Source: Sideroxyarcus sp045866275 | GTDB lineage: Bacteria; Pseudomonadota; Gammaproteobacteria; Burkholderiales; Gallionellaceae | Reading direction: 5' to 3' | Assembly: GCA_045866275.1 (NCBI GenBank) | Contig: BAAFRX010000009.1 | Location: 1-64,000, forward strand | DNA length: 64,000 bases | Part shown: piece by piece, positions 32,252-41,029 of the stretch | How positions within the stretch are numbered: the stretch's first letter is position 1 | How the letters are laid out: each line of letters opens with the position of its first letter | Translations under genes and position numbers: made by a program | The notes under the pieces: generated by a model | Told to the model about the DNA's origin: nothing | Database searches by the model: none | What the model saw: only the letters and a program-made list of their open reading frames with translations

Positions 32252-33607
32252 ATGTTCGAAAAGATCCTCATTGCCAACCGCGGCGAGATCGCCCTGCGCA
32301 TCCAGCGCGCCTGTCGTGAACTGGGGATCAAGACCGTGGCGGTCCACTCCGAGGCGGACGCCGATGCCAAATACGTCAAGCTGGCGGACGAGTCGGTGTG
32401 CATCGGCCCCGCGCCTTCCAATCAAAGCTATCTGAACGTCCCCGCCATCATCAGCGCGGCGGAAGTGACGGATGCCCAAGCCATCCACCCCGGTTACGGT
32501 TTTTTGTCGGAGAACGCAGACTTCTCCGAGCGGGTGGAAAAATCCGGATTCGTCTTCATCGGACCGCGCGCCGAGACCATCCGCCTGATGGGTGACAAGG
32601 TCAGCGCCAAAATGGCGATGAACAAGGCCGGCGTGCCCTGTGTGCCCGGCGTCGAAGGGGCCTTGCCGGACGATCCGGCCGAGATCCTCAAGATTGCCAA
32701 GTCCATCGGCTACCCGGTCATCATCAAGGCTTCCGGCGGCGGCGGCGGGCGCGGCATGCGCGTGGTGCATACCGAAGCGGCGCTGCTCAACGCGGTGACC
32801 ATGACCAAGAGCGAGGCGCAGGCCGCGTTCAACAATCCCATGGTGTACATGGAGAAGTTCCTGGAGAATCCGCGCCATATCGAGATTCAGGTGCTGGCCG
32901 ACCAGCACGGCAACGCGGTGTTTCTGGGCGAGCGCGATTGCTCCATGCAGCGCCGCCACCAAAAAGTGCTGGAAGAAGCACCGGCCCCGATGCTCAACCC
33001 GAAGCTGCGCGACAAGATCGGCGAACGCTGCGCCGAAGCCTGCCGCAAGATCGGTTACCGCGGCGCCGGAACGTTCGAGTTCCTGTACGAGAACGGCGAA
33101 TTCTATTTCATCGAGATGAACACGCGCGTCCAGGTCGAACACCCGGTCACCGAGATGATCACCGGCATCGACATCGTGCAGCAGCAGATTCGCATCGCCG
33201 CCGGCGAGAAATTGCCGTTCCGCCAGCGCGATATCCAGTTCCGCGGCCATGCCATCGAATGCCGCATCAATGCCGAGCACCCTTACACCTTCGTGCCGTC
33301 CCCCGGACGCATCACGACCTGGCATGTGCCGGGGGGGCCCGGCATCCGCGTGGACTCGCACGTGTATGCCAACTACTTCATCCCGCCGCATTACGACTCG
33401 ATGATCGGCAAGGTCATCGCCTACGGCGACACGCGCGAGCAGGCAATCGCCCGCATGCGCACCGCCCTGTCGGAGATGGCGGTGGAGGGCATCAACACCA
33501 ACATCCCGCTGCATCAGGAACTGATGAACGATGCGGCTTTCATCCGTGGCGGCACCAGCATCCATTATCTGGAGCACAAGCTGGCAGAACGCACCCAAGG
33601 CAAATAG
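32252..33607 (+). CDS. accC: Biotin carboxylase of acetyl-CoA carboxylase
   Basis: A 451-residue ATP-grasp enzyme starting MFEKILIANRGEIALRIQRA, the canonical N-terminus. A start at 32201 would add 17 non-conserved residues and was not preferred. The glycine-rich ATP loop is KASGGGGGRGMRVV. GYRGAGTFEFLYENG and MNTRVQVEHPVTEM give the metal- and biotin-site residues. It carboxylates the biotin on AccB. The AccB-tail remnant lies between accB and accC, so the usual tight spacing is broken. Confidence 0.95.
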   Translation: MFEKILIANRGEIALRIQRACRELGIKTVAVHSEADADAKYVKLADESVCIGPAPSNQSYLNVPAIISAAEVTDAQAIHPGYGFLSENADFSERVEKSGFVFIGPRAETIRLMGDKVSAKMAMNKAGVPCVPGVEGALPDDPAEILKIAKSIGYPVIIKASGGGGGRGMRVVHTEAALLNAVTMTKSEAQAAFNNPMVYMEKFLENPRHIEIQVLADQHGNAVFLGERDCSMQRRHQKVLEEAPAPMLNPKLRDKIGERCAEACRKIGYRGAGTFEFLYENGEFYFIEMNTRVQVEHPVTEMITGIDIVQQQIRIAAGEKLPFRQRDIQFRGHAIECRINAEHPYTFVPSPGRITTWHVPGGPGIRVDSHVYANYFIPPHYDSMIGKVIAYGDTREQAIARMRTALSEMAVEGINTNIPLHQELMNDAAFIRGGTSIHYLEHKLAERTQGK

Positions 33608-33610
33608 ACC

Positions 33611-34501
33611 GTGTCCTGGCTCACGCTGTCGGTGCATGCGGCTGCCGAACATGCCGAAGCATTGAGCGAAGCGCTGCTGGAGCACGGCGCCCTGTCGGTT
33701 GACCTGCTCGATGCGGACGCCGACACCCCGGACGAGCAGGCCATCTTCGGCGAACCGGGCGAGCCGACAGCAAGCGTCTGGCAGCACAATCTGGTCAATG
33801 CCCTGTTCGAGCGCGATACCGATGTCGCCGCCGTCCTGCAAGCCTGTTGCACCGGGCTCGGCATCCCGGTGGTGCCGCCGCACCGCATCGAAACGCTGGC
33901 CGAAAACGACTGGGTGCGCCTGACCCAATCCCAGTTCGATCCCATTCGCATTAGCGACCGCCTGTGGATCGTGCCGACCTGGCACACCCCCAGCGATCCC
34001 GACGCCATCAACATCGCGCTCGATCCCGGCCTGGCGTTCGGCACCGGCAGCCACCCCACCACGCGCCTCTGTCTGCGCTGGCTGGATGAACAGCTCCGCG
34101 GCGGCGAATCCGTGCTCGACTACGGCTGCGGTTCCGGCATCCTCGCCATCGCCGCGATGAAACTCGGCGCCGGCAGCGCCGTCGGCGTGGACGTCGATGC
34201 GCAGGCCGTGCAGGCCAGCCGCGACAATGCCTTGGCCAATCAGGTGCAGGCGACCTTCTTCCTGCCGGATGGAATCCATCTGGCGCAATACGATGTCGTC
34301 GTCGCCAATATCCTGACCAATCCCTTGCGCGCGCTGGCACCGCTGCTGGCACAGGCGACGCGCCCGGGCGGACGCATCGTACTGTCGGGCATCCTCGCCG
34401 AACAGGCCGCGGAAGTGGCGCGCATCTACGCGCAATGGTTCGACCTTGCGCCCGCCGTGATCGAGGACGGCTGGTGCTGCCTGTCCGGAACCCGCAGATG
34501 A
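33611..34501 (+). CDS. prmA: Ribosomal protein L11 methyltransferase
   Basis: A 296-residue methyltransferase with a GTG start. The N-terminal L11-recognition domain begins MSWLTLSVHAAAEHAEALSE. FGTGSHPTTRLCLRWLD and VLDYGCGSGILAIAAMKLGA form the SAM site, and VVANILTNPLRAL is the NPPY-like catalytic motif. It trimethylates ribosomal protein L11. The stop overlaps the start of the zinc-ribbon gene by 4 nt. Confidence 0.94.
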   Translation: MSWLTLSVHAAAEHAEALSEALLEHGALSVDLLDADADTPDEQAIFGEPGEPTASVWQHNLVNALFERDTDVAAVLQACCTGLGIPVVPPHRIETLAENDWVRLTQSQFDPIRISDRLWIVPTWHTPSDPDAINIALDPGLAFGTGSHPTTRLCLRWLDEQLRGGESVLDYGCGSGILAIAAMKLGAGSAVGVDVDAQAVQASRDNALANQVQATFFLPDGIHLAQYDVVVANILTNPLRALAPLLAQATRPGGRIVLSGILAEQAAEVARIYAQWFDLAPAVIEDGWCCLSGTRR

Positions 34502-35388
34502 ATATCGCGGTCACGCAATGCCCGGCCTGCGCCACCCGCTTCAATGTCAGCGAGGCACAGCTTGAGGTGCGTGACGGCATGGTGCGCTGCGGACGCTGCG
34601 AAACCGTGTTCAATGCGCGCGACCACCTGTTGCCGGATGAACCCAGCCCCCAGCTCAGCCTGCCGATCGGGGATGACGCGGTAATGCCGGCGACAAGCGA
34701 GCGCTTGCCGCAGGAAAATCCGTCGGCGGAGGATCACTTCATCGGCCCGGAAGTTTCCGACCTGAACGCCGAAGCGCCCGACTTGCCCAACCTGGAGCGG
34801 GTCTCCGGTCTCGCCGGACTGGAAGAAACGGCGGCATCCTTGGCGCAGCAAGTGCAGTTCCACGAGGACGGGGCGGAGGCGGCGCCTGTGCCCGCTCGTC
34901 GCCGTGTAGTTGGTGCATGGCTGCTGGGATTGCTGCTGCTGTTCGTGCTTCTGGCGCAGGCGGCCTACTTCTTCCGCAACGAACTGGCCCTGCGCCTGCC
35001 TGGACTCAAACCGCTGCTGGTGCAGTATTGCGAGTTGCTCTCCTGTAACGTTGAATTGCCGCGCGACGCCGACCTGCTTGCGATCGAATCGTCGGAACTG
35101 GAAGCGGATGCCAAACACCCCGACCGCTTCACCCTGCATGTCTTGCTGCGCAACCACGCCGGGCACGCGCAAGCCCTGCCCAGCCTGGAATTGACGCTGA
35201 CCGACACCCAGGACCAGGTGATCGCCCGGCGCATTTTTCATCCGGCCGATTACCGCCCTGGATTGGCGGAAAAAGTCGATTTTCTGGCCGCCAAGCGCGA
35301 GCTGGCGCTGGCGCTGCATCTCGCAACCGCCGAATTGCACCCGACGGGCTACCGCCTGCTGCTGTTTTACCCACCCCTCCCGAGGTAA
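34498..35388 (+). CDS. Zinc-ribbon and DUF3426 domain membrane protein
   Basis: A 296-residue protein. The N-terminal MJ0042-type zinc finger is CPACATRFNVSEAQLEVRDG followed by MVRCGRCETVF, with two CxxC pairs. A long acidic linker leads to one membrane helix (WLLGLLLLFVLLAQAAYFF) and a periplasmic DUF3426 domain (CELLSCNVELPRDADLLAIE). The family follows prmA in many betaproteobacteria; function is unknown. The start at 34498 overlaps the prmA stop. Confidence 0.85.
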   Translation: MNIAVTQCPACATRFNVSEAQLEVRDGMVRCGRCETVFNARDHLLPDEPSPQLSLPIGDDAVMPATSERLPQENPSAEDHFIGPEVSDLNAEAPDLPNLERVSGLAGLEETAASLAQQVQFHEDGAEAAPVPARRRVVGAWLLGLLLLFVLLAQAAYFFRNELALRLPGLKPLLVQYCELLSCNVELPRDADLLAIESSELEADAKHPDRFTLHVLLRNHAGHAQALPSLELTLTDTQDQVIARRIFHPADYRPGLAEKVDFLAAKRELALALHLATAELHPTGYRLLLFYPPLPR

Positions 35389-35390
35389 CC

Positions 35391-36476
35391 ATGACCGCTC
35401 TCAAACAAACTCCCTTGAATGCCAGTCACCGCGCGCTGGGCGCGAAGATGGTGGATTTCGGCGGCTGGGACATGCCAGTCAACTACGGTTCGCAAATCGA
35501 CGAACATCATCAGGTGCGCAATGATTGCGGCATGTTCGACGTGTCGCACATGCGCGTGGTGGATGTGCGGGGCGACGGCGTACGCGCTTTCCTGCGTTAC
35601 CTGCTGGCGAACAATGTGGACAAGTTGCAACTGCCCGGCAAGGCGCTGTATTCCGCCATGCTCAATGAACAGGGCGGCGTGATTGATGATCTCATCGTTT
35701 ACTTTATGAGCGAGTCCTGGTTTCGCATCGTGGTCAATGCGGGCACAGCCGATAACGACATTGAATGGATGAAGCAACAGGCCAGCCAACACGCACCGCA
35801 ACTCGACATCACCGACCATCCTGAATTGGCCATGATTGCGGTGCAGGGCCCGAATGCCCGCGCCAAGGTATGGGAGGCACTGCCCGGAAGTCGGGAATTG
35901 TCGGCGCATCTCATCCCGTTCAGCGCAGTGGAGATGGGGTCGATGTTCATCGCGCGCACCGGTTACACCGGCGAGGACGGGTTCGAGATCATGTTGCCCG
36001 CCAAAGCGGCGCCATTTTTCTGGTCAACCCTGGCCGAAAAAGGCGTCAAACCCATCGGCCTCGGCGCGCGCGACACCCTGCGTCTGGAAGCGGGCATGAA
36101 TTTGTATGGGCACGACATGGACGCAAGCATCACCCCGCTGGAAGCGGGTATGGCGTGGACGGTCGATCTGAAGAGTCCGCGCGATTTCATCGGCAAGGCC
36201 GCCTTGCTTGCCCATCCGCCGACCCGCAAGCTGGTCGGGCTGGTGTTGCTGGATCGCGGCGTGATGCGCGACCATCAGAAAGTGCAGACAGCACACGGCG
36301 CAGGCGAGATCACCAGCGGCTCGTTCTCGCCGACCCTGCAAAAATCCATCGCGCTGGCGCGTGTGCCGAATGCCGTTACGATCGGCGACACCGTGCAAGT
36401 CGAGATCCGCGACAAATTATTGAATGCATCCGTCGTGAAGTATCCTTTCGCCCGCAACGGCAAAAGCTTGTTGTAG
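35391..36476 (+). CDS. gcvT: Glycine cleavage system T protein (aminomethyltransferase)
   Basis: A 361-residue T protein. Landmarks are MVDFGGWDMPVNYGSQIDEH, CGMFDVSHMRVVDVRG and RTGYTGEDGFEIMLP, with a folate-site GLGARDTLRLEAGMNLYGHD. It releases ammonia from the aminomethyl-lipoyl H protein and makes methylene-tetrahydrofolate. Its TAG stop at 36474-36476 lies inside a palindromic repeat that fills the gap to gcvH. Confidence 0.95.
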   Translation: MTALKQTPLNASHRALGAKMVDFGGWDMPVNYGSQIDEHHQVRNDCGMFDVSHMRVVDVRGDGVRAFLRYLLANNVDKLQLPGKALYSAMLNEQGGVIDDLIVYFMSESWFRIVVNAGTADNDIEWMKQQASQHAPQLDITDHPELAMIAVQGPNARAKVWEALPGSRELSAHLIPFSAVEMGSMFIARTGYTGEDGFEIMLPAKAAPFFWSTLAEKGVKPIGLGARDTLRLEAGMNLYGHDMDASITPLEAGMAWTVDLKSPRDFIGKAALLAHPPTRKLVGLVLLDRGVMRDHQKVQTAHGAGEITSGSFSPTLQKSIALARVPNAVTIGDTVQVEIRDKLLNASVVKYPFARNGKSLL

Positions 36477-36543
36477 GTCGGGTTTTAACCCGACAACACG
36501 CTATGTTTTGATCAAACTTTGTCGGGTTAAAACCCGACCTACA
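36472..36543. repeat. Paired palindromic repeat between gcvT and gcvH
   Basis: Two 24-bp arms, 36472-36495 and 36520-36543, are exact reverse complements, and each is itself a hairpin (GTCGGGTTTTAACCCGAC and GTCGGGTTAAAACCCGAC). The pair resembles a BIME-type double REP unit. It overlaps the gcvT stop codon and ends 13 bp before the gcvH start, leaving room for the AGGAG site. Confidence 0.85.
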
Positions 36544-36556
36544 TTAGGAGAACACC

Positions 36557-36946
36557 ATGAGCAACCCGACCGACCTGAAATACACCGCCTCCCACGAATG
36601 GGTGAAGCAAGAAGCCGATGGCACGATTACCGTTGGCATTACGGATCACGCCCAGGAGTTACTGGGCGACATGGTATTCGTCGAAGCGCCGACTGCCGGC
36701 CGCAAGCTGAAAGCCAAGGAAGAATGCGCCGTGGTGGAATCGGTGAAGGCTGCCGCCGATGTGTACGCGCCTGTATCGGGTGAAGTGACTGCCGCCAACA
36801 GCGAGCTGGACAGTGCCCCGGAAGCCATCAACAGCGACCCGTATGGCGCGTGGATCTTCAAGATGAAACCGGACAACGCGGCGGATGTGGCGGCCTTGCT
36901 GGATGCCGCCAAATATCAAGCTGCTGTGGATAGCGAAGCACACTAA
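36557..36946 (+). CDS. gcvH: Glycine cleavage system H protein
   Basis: A 129-residue lipoyl carrier. The lipoylated lysine is Lys64 in CAVVESVKAAADVYAPVSGE. The N-terminal LKYTASHEWVKQEADGTITV is typical. It shuttles the aminomethyl group between P, T and L proteins. Palindromic repeats lie on both sides of the gene. Confidence 0.96.
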   Translation: MSNPTDLKYTASHEWVKQEADGTITVGITDHAQELLGDMVFVEAPTAGRKLKAKEECAVVESVKAAADVYAPVSGEVTAANSELDSAPEAINSDPYGAWIFKMKPDNAADVAALLDAAKYQAAVDSEAH

Positions 36947-36963
36947 AACGACCGAGGGTACGA

Positions 36964-37032
36964 TGTGGGTCGGGCTTCAGCCCGACAACACATGAACGAT
37001 ATAAACCGCGTCGGGTTGAAACCCGACCTACA
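36964..37032. repeat. Paired palindromic repeat between gcvH and gcvP
   Basis: Two hairpins (GTCGGGCTTCAGCCCGAC near 36968 and GTCGGGTTGAAACCCGAC from 37010) face each other like the pair between gcvT and gcvH. The outer ends TGTGGGTCGGG and CCCGACCTACA are imperfect complements. It is the same family, with compensatory changes in the stem. Confidence 0.85.
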
Positions 37033-37059
37033 AAATTCCCCAATATTTTCGAGCCTGAC

Positions 37060-39918
37060 ATGAACAACGCCGACCCATTCGTCACTCGCCACAACGGCTC
37101 GAACGCGCAAGAGATGCGAGCCATGCTGAAAGCCATCGGCGCGCCCAGTCTCGATGCGCTGATCGAGCAGACCGTGCCTGCCGCAATTCGTTTGCAGCAG
37201 CCGCTGAACCTGCCCGACGGCATGAGCGAGCATGAGTTTCTCGCCCATCTGCGCGGCATCGCGGCGAAGAACAAGGTGTTCAAGAGTTACATCGGACTGG
37301 GCTATTACGGCACGGTGCTGCCCGCCGTGATCCAGCGCAACGTGCTGGAAAACCCGGGCTGGTACACCGCCTACACGCCTTACCAACCCGAGATCGCACA
37401 GGGTCGGTTGGAGGCGTTGCTGAATTTCCAGACCATGATTGTCGATTTGACCGGCATGGAGATCGCCAACGCCTCACTACTGGACGAGGCGACTGCGGCG
37501 GCGGAAGCGATGATCATGCTGCACGGGCTGCGCTCGCGCGAGGATGCGGCCGCAGGAAAAAATAGTTTCTTCGTGTCGCACGAATGTTTCCCGCAAACCA
37601 TCGAGGTCTTGAAGACGCGCGCCAAACCGCTCGGCATCGAGCTGATGATCGGCGACTTCAAGACCGTCACCCTGAACGACCAGTTGTATGGCGCGCTGCT
37701 GCAATATCCCGCCGCCAACGGCGTGGTGCATGACTACGCCGATTTCGTGGCGCGCGCCAAGGCCAACGGCATGACCGTCGCGGTCGCGGCTGACATCCTG
37801 AGCCTGGTGTTGCTTACGCCGCCGGGCGAATGGGGTGCGGACGTGGTGCTGGGATCGACGCAACGCTTCGGTGTGCCGCTGGGCTACGGCGGGCCGCACG
37901 CCGCGTACTTTGCCACGCGCGATGCGTTCAAACGCGCCATGCCGGGACGACTCATCGGTGTGTCGGTGGACGCCGACGGCAATCCGGCCTTGCGCATGGC
38001 ATTGCAGACGCGCGAGCAACATATCCGCCGCGAGAAGGCCACCTCCAACATCTGCACCGCGCAGGCGCTGCTCGCCATCATGGCATCGATGTATGCGGTG
38101 TATCACGGTGCGGAGGGGCTGCGCGCCATCGCCACACAGGTACACAAATCTGCCGCACTGCTCGCCAGCGAGTTGAAAAAGCTCGGTTACCAGGTGGCTT
38201 ACGACACTTTCTTCGACACCCTGAAACTTATTCATACCGACCACGGCAAGATTCGCGCACTGGCCGAAGCCGCGCAGATCAACTTACGTTACAGCGATGC
38301 GGGCATCGGCATCGCGCTGGATGAAACCACCTCGGCGGACGATCTCAAAGCCATCCTTGCGGTGTTTGCGCAGGCGATGGGCAAAGCAGCACCGAGCGTC
38401 ACCGCAGCACAGGTCGCCGCGCAAGCCCTGCGGGTGAAGCCCAGACAATCGGCCATCCTGGGCCATCCGGTGTTCAGCCGCTATCACTCCGAAACGGAGA
38501 TGATGCGTTACATCAAACGGCTGGAAAACAAAGACCTGTCGCTCACCCACTCGATGATCTCGCTCGGCTCATGCACCATGAAGTTGAACGCGGCCTCCGA
38601 GATGCTGGCGCTGACCTGGCCGGAATTCGCCAACCTGCATCCCTTCGTGCCAATGACGCAAGCGATCGGCTATCAACTTCTCATCGCGGCATTAGATTCT
38701 GCCTTATCTGAGATCACCGGCTTCGCGCAGATGAGCTTCCAGCCCAACAGCGGTGCGGCGGGAGAATACACCGGGCTGATGGTCATTCAGGCGTATCACC
38801 GTTCGCGCGGCGAAGCACAGCGCAACACGGTGTTGATTCCCTCTTCCGCGCACGGCACCAATCCCGCCAGTGCGGCGATGGCGGGCTTGCACATCGTGGT
38901 GGTGAAGTGCGACAGCGCGGGCAACATCGACGTGGAAGACCTGCGCGCGAAAGCGGAAGAACACAAAACCGACCTGTCGTGCCTGATGGTGACCTACCCC
39001 AGCACGCACGGCGTGTTTGAGGAATCCATCAAAGACATCACAGCCATCATCCACGCCAACGGTGGTCAGGTGTATATGGACGGTGCCAACATGAATGCAC
39101 AGGTCGGTCTGACCAATCCGGCCACCATCGGCGCGGACGTGTGCCACCTCAACCTGCACAAGACCTTCGCCATTCCGCACGGCGGCGGTGGGCCCGGTGT
39201 GGGGCCTATCGGGGTGGCAGAACATCTCACCCCCTTCTTGCCCTCGCATCCGTTGGTCAACGTGGGCGGCGAACAGGGCATCCACGCGGTATCCGCCGCG
39301 CCTTACGGCAGCGCGCTCGTCCTGCTGATCTCCTATGCCTACATCAAGATGATGGGCGGCAAGGGGCTCACCGAGGCGACTCGGATGGCGATCCTGAATG
39401 CCAATTACATCAAGGAACGCCTTGCCGCTCACTACGCCACTTTGTACAGCGGCACACAAGGCCGTTGCGCGCACGAAATGATTCTGGATTGCCGCGCATG
39501 GAAAAAAGCAGGCGTGGAAGTGGGCGACATCGCCAAGCGTCTGATGGACTTCGGCTTCCACGCGCCCACCACCTCTTTCCCCGTCGTCGATACGTTGATG
39601 GTGGAGCCGACCGAGAGCGAATCGAAAGCGGAGCTGGATCGCTTCTGCGATGCGATGATCGCGATCCGCAAGGAGATTGAGGAAGTCATCAGCGGCAAGG
39701 TGGACAAGCAGGACAACATCCTCAAGCGCGCGCCACATACTGCACAGGCGGTTTGTGCCAGCACCTGGACACGTCCGTATTCACGCGAGCAGGCCGCGTA
39801 TCCGTTGCCTTGGGTGCGTGAAAACAAGTTCTGGCCGAGCGTGGCGAGAGTGGATAATGTCTATGGTGACAAGAACCTGGTGTGCGTCTGCCTAACCTCG
39901 CCACCGTCTAACTGCTAG
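37060..39918 (+). CDS. gcvP: Glycine dehydrogenase (decarboxylating), P protein
   Basis: A 952-residue single-chain P protein, as in E. coli. The N-terminal half starts RHNGSNAQEMRAMLKAIG. The C-terminal half carries the PLP site in VCHLNLHKTFAIPHGGGGPG. HSMISLGSCTMKLNAASEML is the conserved junction. It decarboxylates glycine and loads the H protein. The last residues (LTSPPSNC) differ from the usual acidic/aromatic tail, a minor oddity. The L protein gene is not in the window. Confidence 0.96.
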   Translation: MNNADPFVTRHNGSNAQEMRAMLKAIGAPSLDALIEQTVPAAIRLQQPLNLPDGMSEHEFLAHLRGIAAKNKVFKSYIGLGYYGTVLPAVIQRNVLENPGWYTAYTPYQPEIAQGRLEALLNFQTMIVDLTGMEIANASLLDEATAAAEAMIMLHGLRSREDAAAGKNSFFVSHECFPQTIEVLKTRAKPLGIELMIGDFKTVTLNDQLYGALLQYPAANGVVHDYADFVARAKANGMTVAVAADILSLVLLTPPGEWGADVVLGSTQRFGVPLGYGGPHAAYFATRDAFKRAMPGRLIGVSVDADGNPALRMALQTREQHIRREKATSNICTAQALLAIMASMYAVYHGAEGLRAIATQVHKSAALLASELKKLGYQVAYDTFFDTLKLIHTDHGKIRALAEAAQINLRYSDAGIGIALDETTSADDLKAILAVFAQAMGKAAPSVTAAQVAAQALRVKPRQSAILGHPVFSRYHSETEMMRYIKRLENKDLSLTHSMISLGSCTMKLNAASEMLALTWPEFANLHPFVPMTQAIGYQLLIAALDSALSEITGFAQMSFQPNSGAAGEYTGLMVIQAYHRSRGEAQRNTVLIPSSAHGTNPASAAMAGLHIVVVKCDSAGNIDVEDLRAKAEEHKTDLSCLMVTYPSTHGVFEESIKDITAIIHANGGQVYMDGANMNAQVGLTNPATIGADVCHLNLHKTFAIPHGGGGPGVGPIGVAEHLTPFLPSHPLVNVGGEQGIHAVSAAPYGSALVLLISYAYIKMMGGKGLTEATRMAILNANYIKERLAAHYATLYSGTQGRCAHEMILDCRAWKKAGVEVGDIAKRLMDFGFHAPTTSFPVVDTLMVEPTESESKAELDRFCDAMIAIRKEIEEVISGKVDKQDNILKRAPHTAQAVCASTWTRPYSREQAAYPLPWVRENKFWPSVARVDNVYGDKNLVCVCLTSPPSNC

Positions 39919-39920
39919 AA
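39915..39920 (+). promoter_or_regulatory. Possible -10 element for the CsgG-type lipoprotein operon
   Basis: GCTAGAATCG spans the gcvP stop codon (TAG 39916-39918 region) about 45 bp upstream of the lipoprotein start. The same ten bases occur before cbbP. No good -35 is visible, and AAGGAATTGACATG gives the ribosome-binding site. Confidence 0.3.
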
Positions 39921-39961
39921 TCGCAGCCCCTTTAAGAACCCCCATCCCCAAAGGAATTGAC

Positions 39962-40636
39962 ATGAAACAACACATCGTTCGCCTCGCCGCGCTTGCAATC
40001 GTTGCCCTTTTAACCACTGGTTGCGCCACAGAAAGCTCCCAAAAACTTGAAGTTGCCAAAACGGTCGCTGCGACGACAGCCTACCAGGGGGTTCGCAGTC
40101 CGATTTCGGTTGGCAAATTTGATAATCGTTCCAATTTCATGCGCGGTATCTTCAGCGATGGGGTTGACCGTCTTGGCAGCCAGGCGAAAACCATCCTGAT
40201 CAGCCATCTGCAACAAACCGGGCGTTTCAGCGTGCTCGACCGCGAAAACATGAGCGAGATCAAACAGGAAGCCGCCATCTCCAACACGAAGCAGACGCTG
40301 AAAGGGGCGCGCTATGTGGTGACCGGCGATGTCAGTGAATTTGGCCGGAAGTCGGTGGGCGATACCCAGCTCTTTGGCATTCTGGGGCGCGGGAAAAAAC
40401 AGATTGCCTACGCCAAGGTCACGCTGAATGTCGTTGATGTGGAAACATCTGAAGTCATCTTCTCCGCCCAGGGGGCCGGAGAATACGCACTGTCTGCACG
40501 CCAAGTGGTGGGTTTCGGCGGAACCGCCGGGTATGACTCGACCCTCAACGGCAAGGTGCTGGACCTCGCCATCCGCGAAGCCGTTGACAACCTGGTTGGC
40601 GGCATCGAGTCGGGACGCTGGCAGCTGAATCGTTAA
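39962..40636 (+). CDS. CsgG/HfaB family outer-membrane lipoprotein
   Basis: A 224-residue lipoprotein. The signal ends LLTTGCATES (lipobox TTGC). The mature domain has the CsgG-type fold signatures IVGKFDNRSNF-like ISVGKFDNRSNFMRG, LISHLQQTGRFSVLDRENM and ARYVVTGDVSEFGRK. CsgG forms the curli secretion pore, but no curli genes are present. The trio with DUF4810 and DUF799 proteins is a recurring cell-envelope operon of unknown function. Confidence 0.85.
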   Translation: MKQHIVRLAALAIVALLTTGCATESSQKLEVAKTVAATTAYQGVRSPISVGKFDNRSNFMRGIFSDGVDRLGSQAKTILISHLQQTGRFSVLDRENMSEIKQEAAISNTKQTLKGARYVVTGDVSEFGRKSVGDTQLFGILGRGKKQIAYAKVTLNVVDVETSEVIFSAQGAGEYALSARQVVGFGGTAGYDSTLNGKVLDLAIREAVDNLVGGIESGRWQLNR

Positions 40637-40657
40637 AAACATCGCGAAAAGATCACC

Positions 40658-41029
40658 ATGACCCCAAACAATATTTACCGGACTTCGGCCCTGGCAACGG
40701 GCGTATTCGCGCTGGCGCTTCTCTCCGGCTGCGCCCATCCTCCGGAAACCCTGTACTACTGGGGTGAGTATCAACCCGTGGTTTATGCCCACTTCAACCA
40801 GGGTCAAACGCCCGAAGAACAAATCCAGGCGCTGGAAGCTGATGTCGAAAAGGCGCGTGCCGCGAACAAACCGCTCCCTCCCGGGGAGCAGGCTCACCTC
40901 GGCCTGTTGTATGGGCTGGCCGGACAAACTGATCGCATGCGTGCACAGCTCGTTGAAGAAAAGACCCGCTTTCCGGAAAGCGGTTTCTATATCGATTTCC
41001 TCTTGAAGAATTCTACAAAATCAAAATGA
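40658..41029 (+). CDS. DUF4810 lipoprotein
   Basis: A 123-residue lipoprotein; the lipobox is LLSGCAHPP. The mature protein matches DUF4810: ETLYYWGEYQPVVYAHFN, then EEQIQALEADVEKARAANKP and PPGEQAHLGLLYGLAGQTDR. It starts 21 bp after the CsgG-type gene and overlaps the next gene by 4 nt. Function is unknown; tight linkage suggests a complex with its two neighbours at the outer membrane. Confidence 0.85.
   Translation: MTPNNIYRTSALATGVFALALLSGCAHPPETLYYWGEYQPVVYAHFNQGQTPEEQIQALEADVEKARAANKPLPPGEQAHLGLLYGLAGQTDRMRAQLVEEKTRFPESGFYIDFLLKNSTKSK

Noticed and set aside
31847..34435. 862-codon open frame antisense to accB, accC and prmA
   Set aside because: It is long but lies opposite three unmistakable genes and shows only His/Arg/Gly/Val-rich shadow composition.
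36472..37032. CRISPR-like spacing of the repeats around gcvH
   Set aside because: Only two units exist, each a self-complementary double hairpin, with a gene between them and no regular spacers.
40010..40927. 305-codon frame antisense to the CsgG-type lipoprotein gene
   Set aside because: The plus strand has signal peptides, lipoboxes and ribosome-binding sites for two genes; the antisense frame has none.
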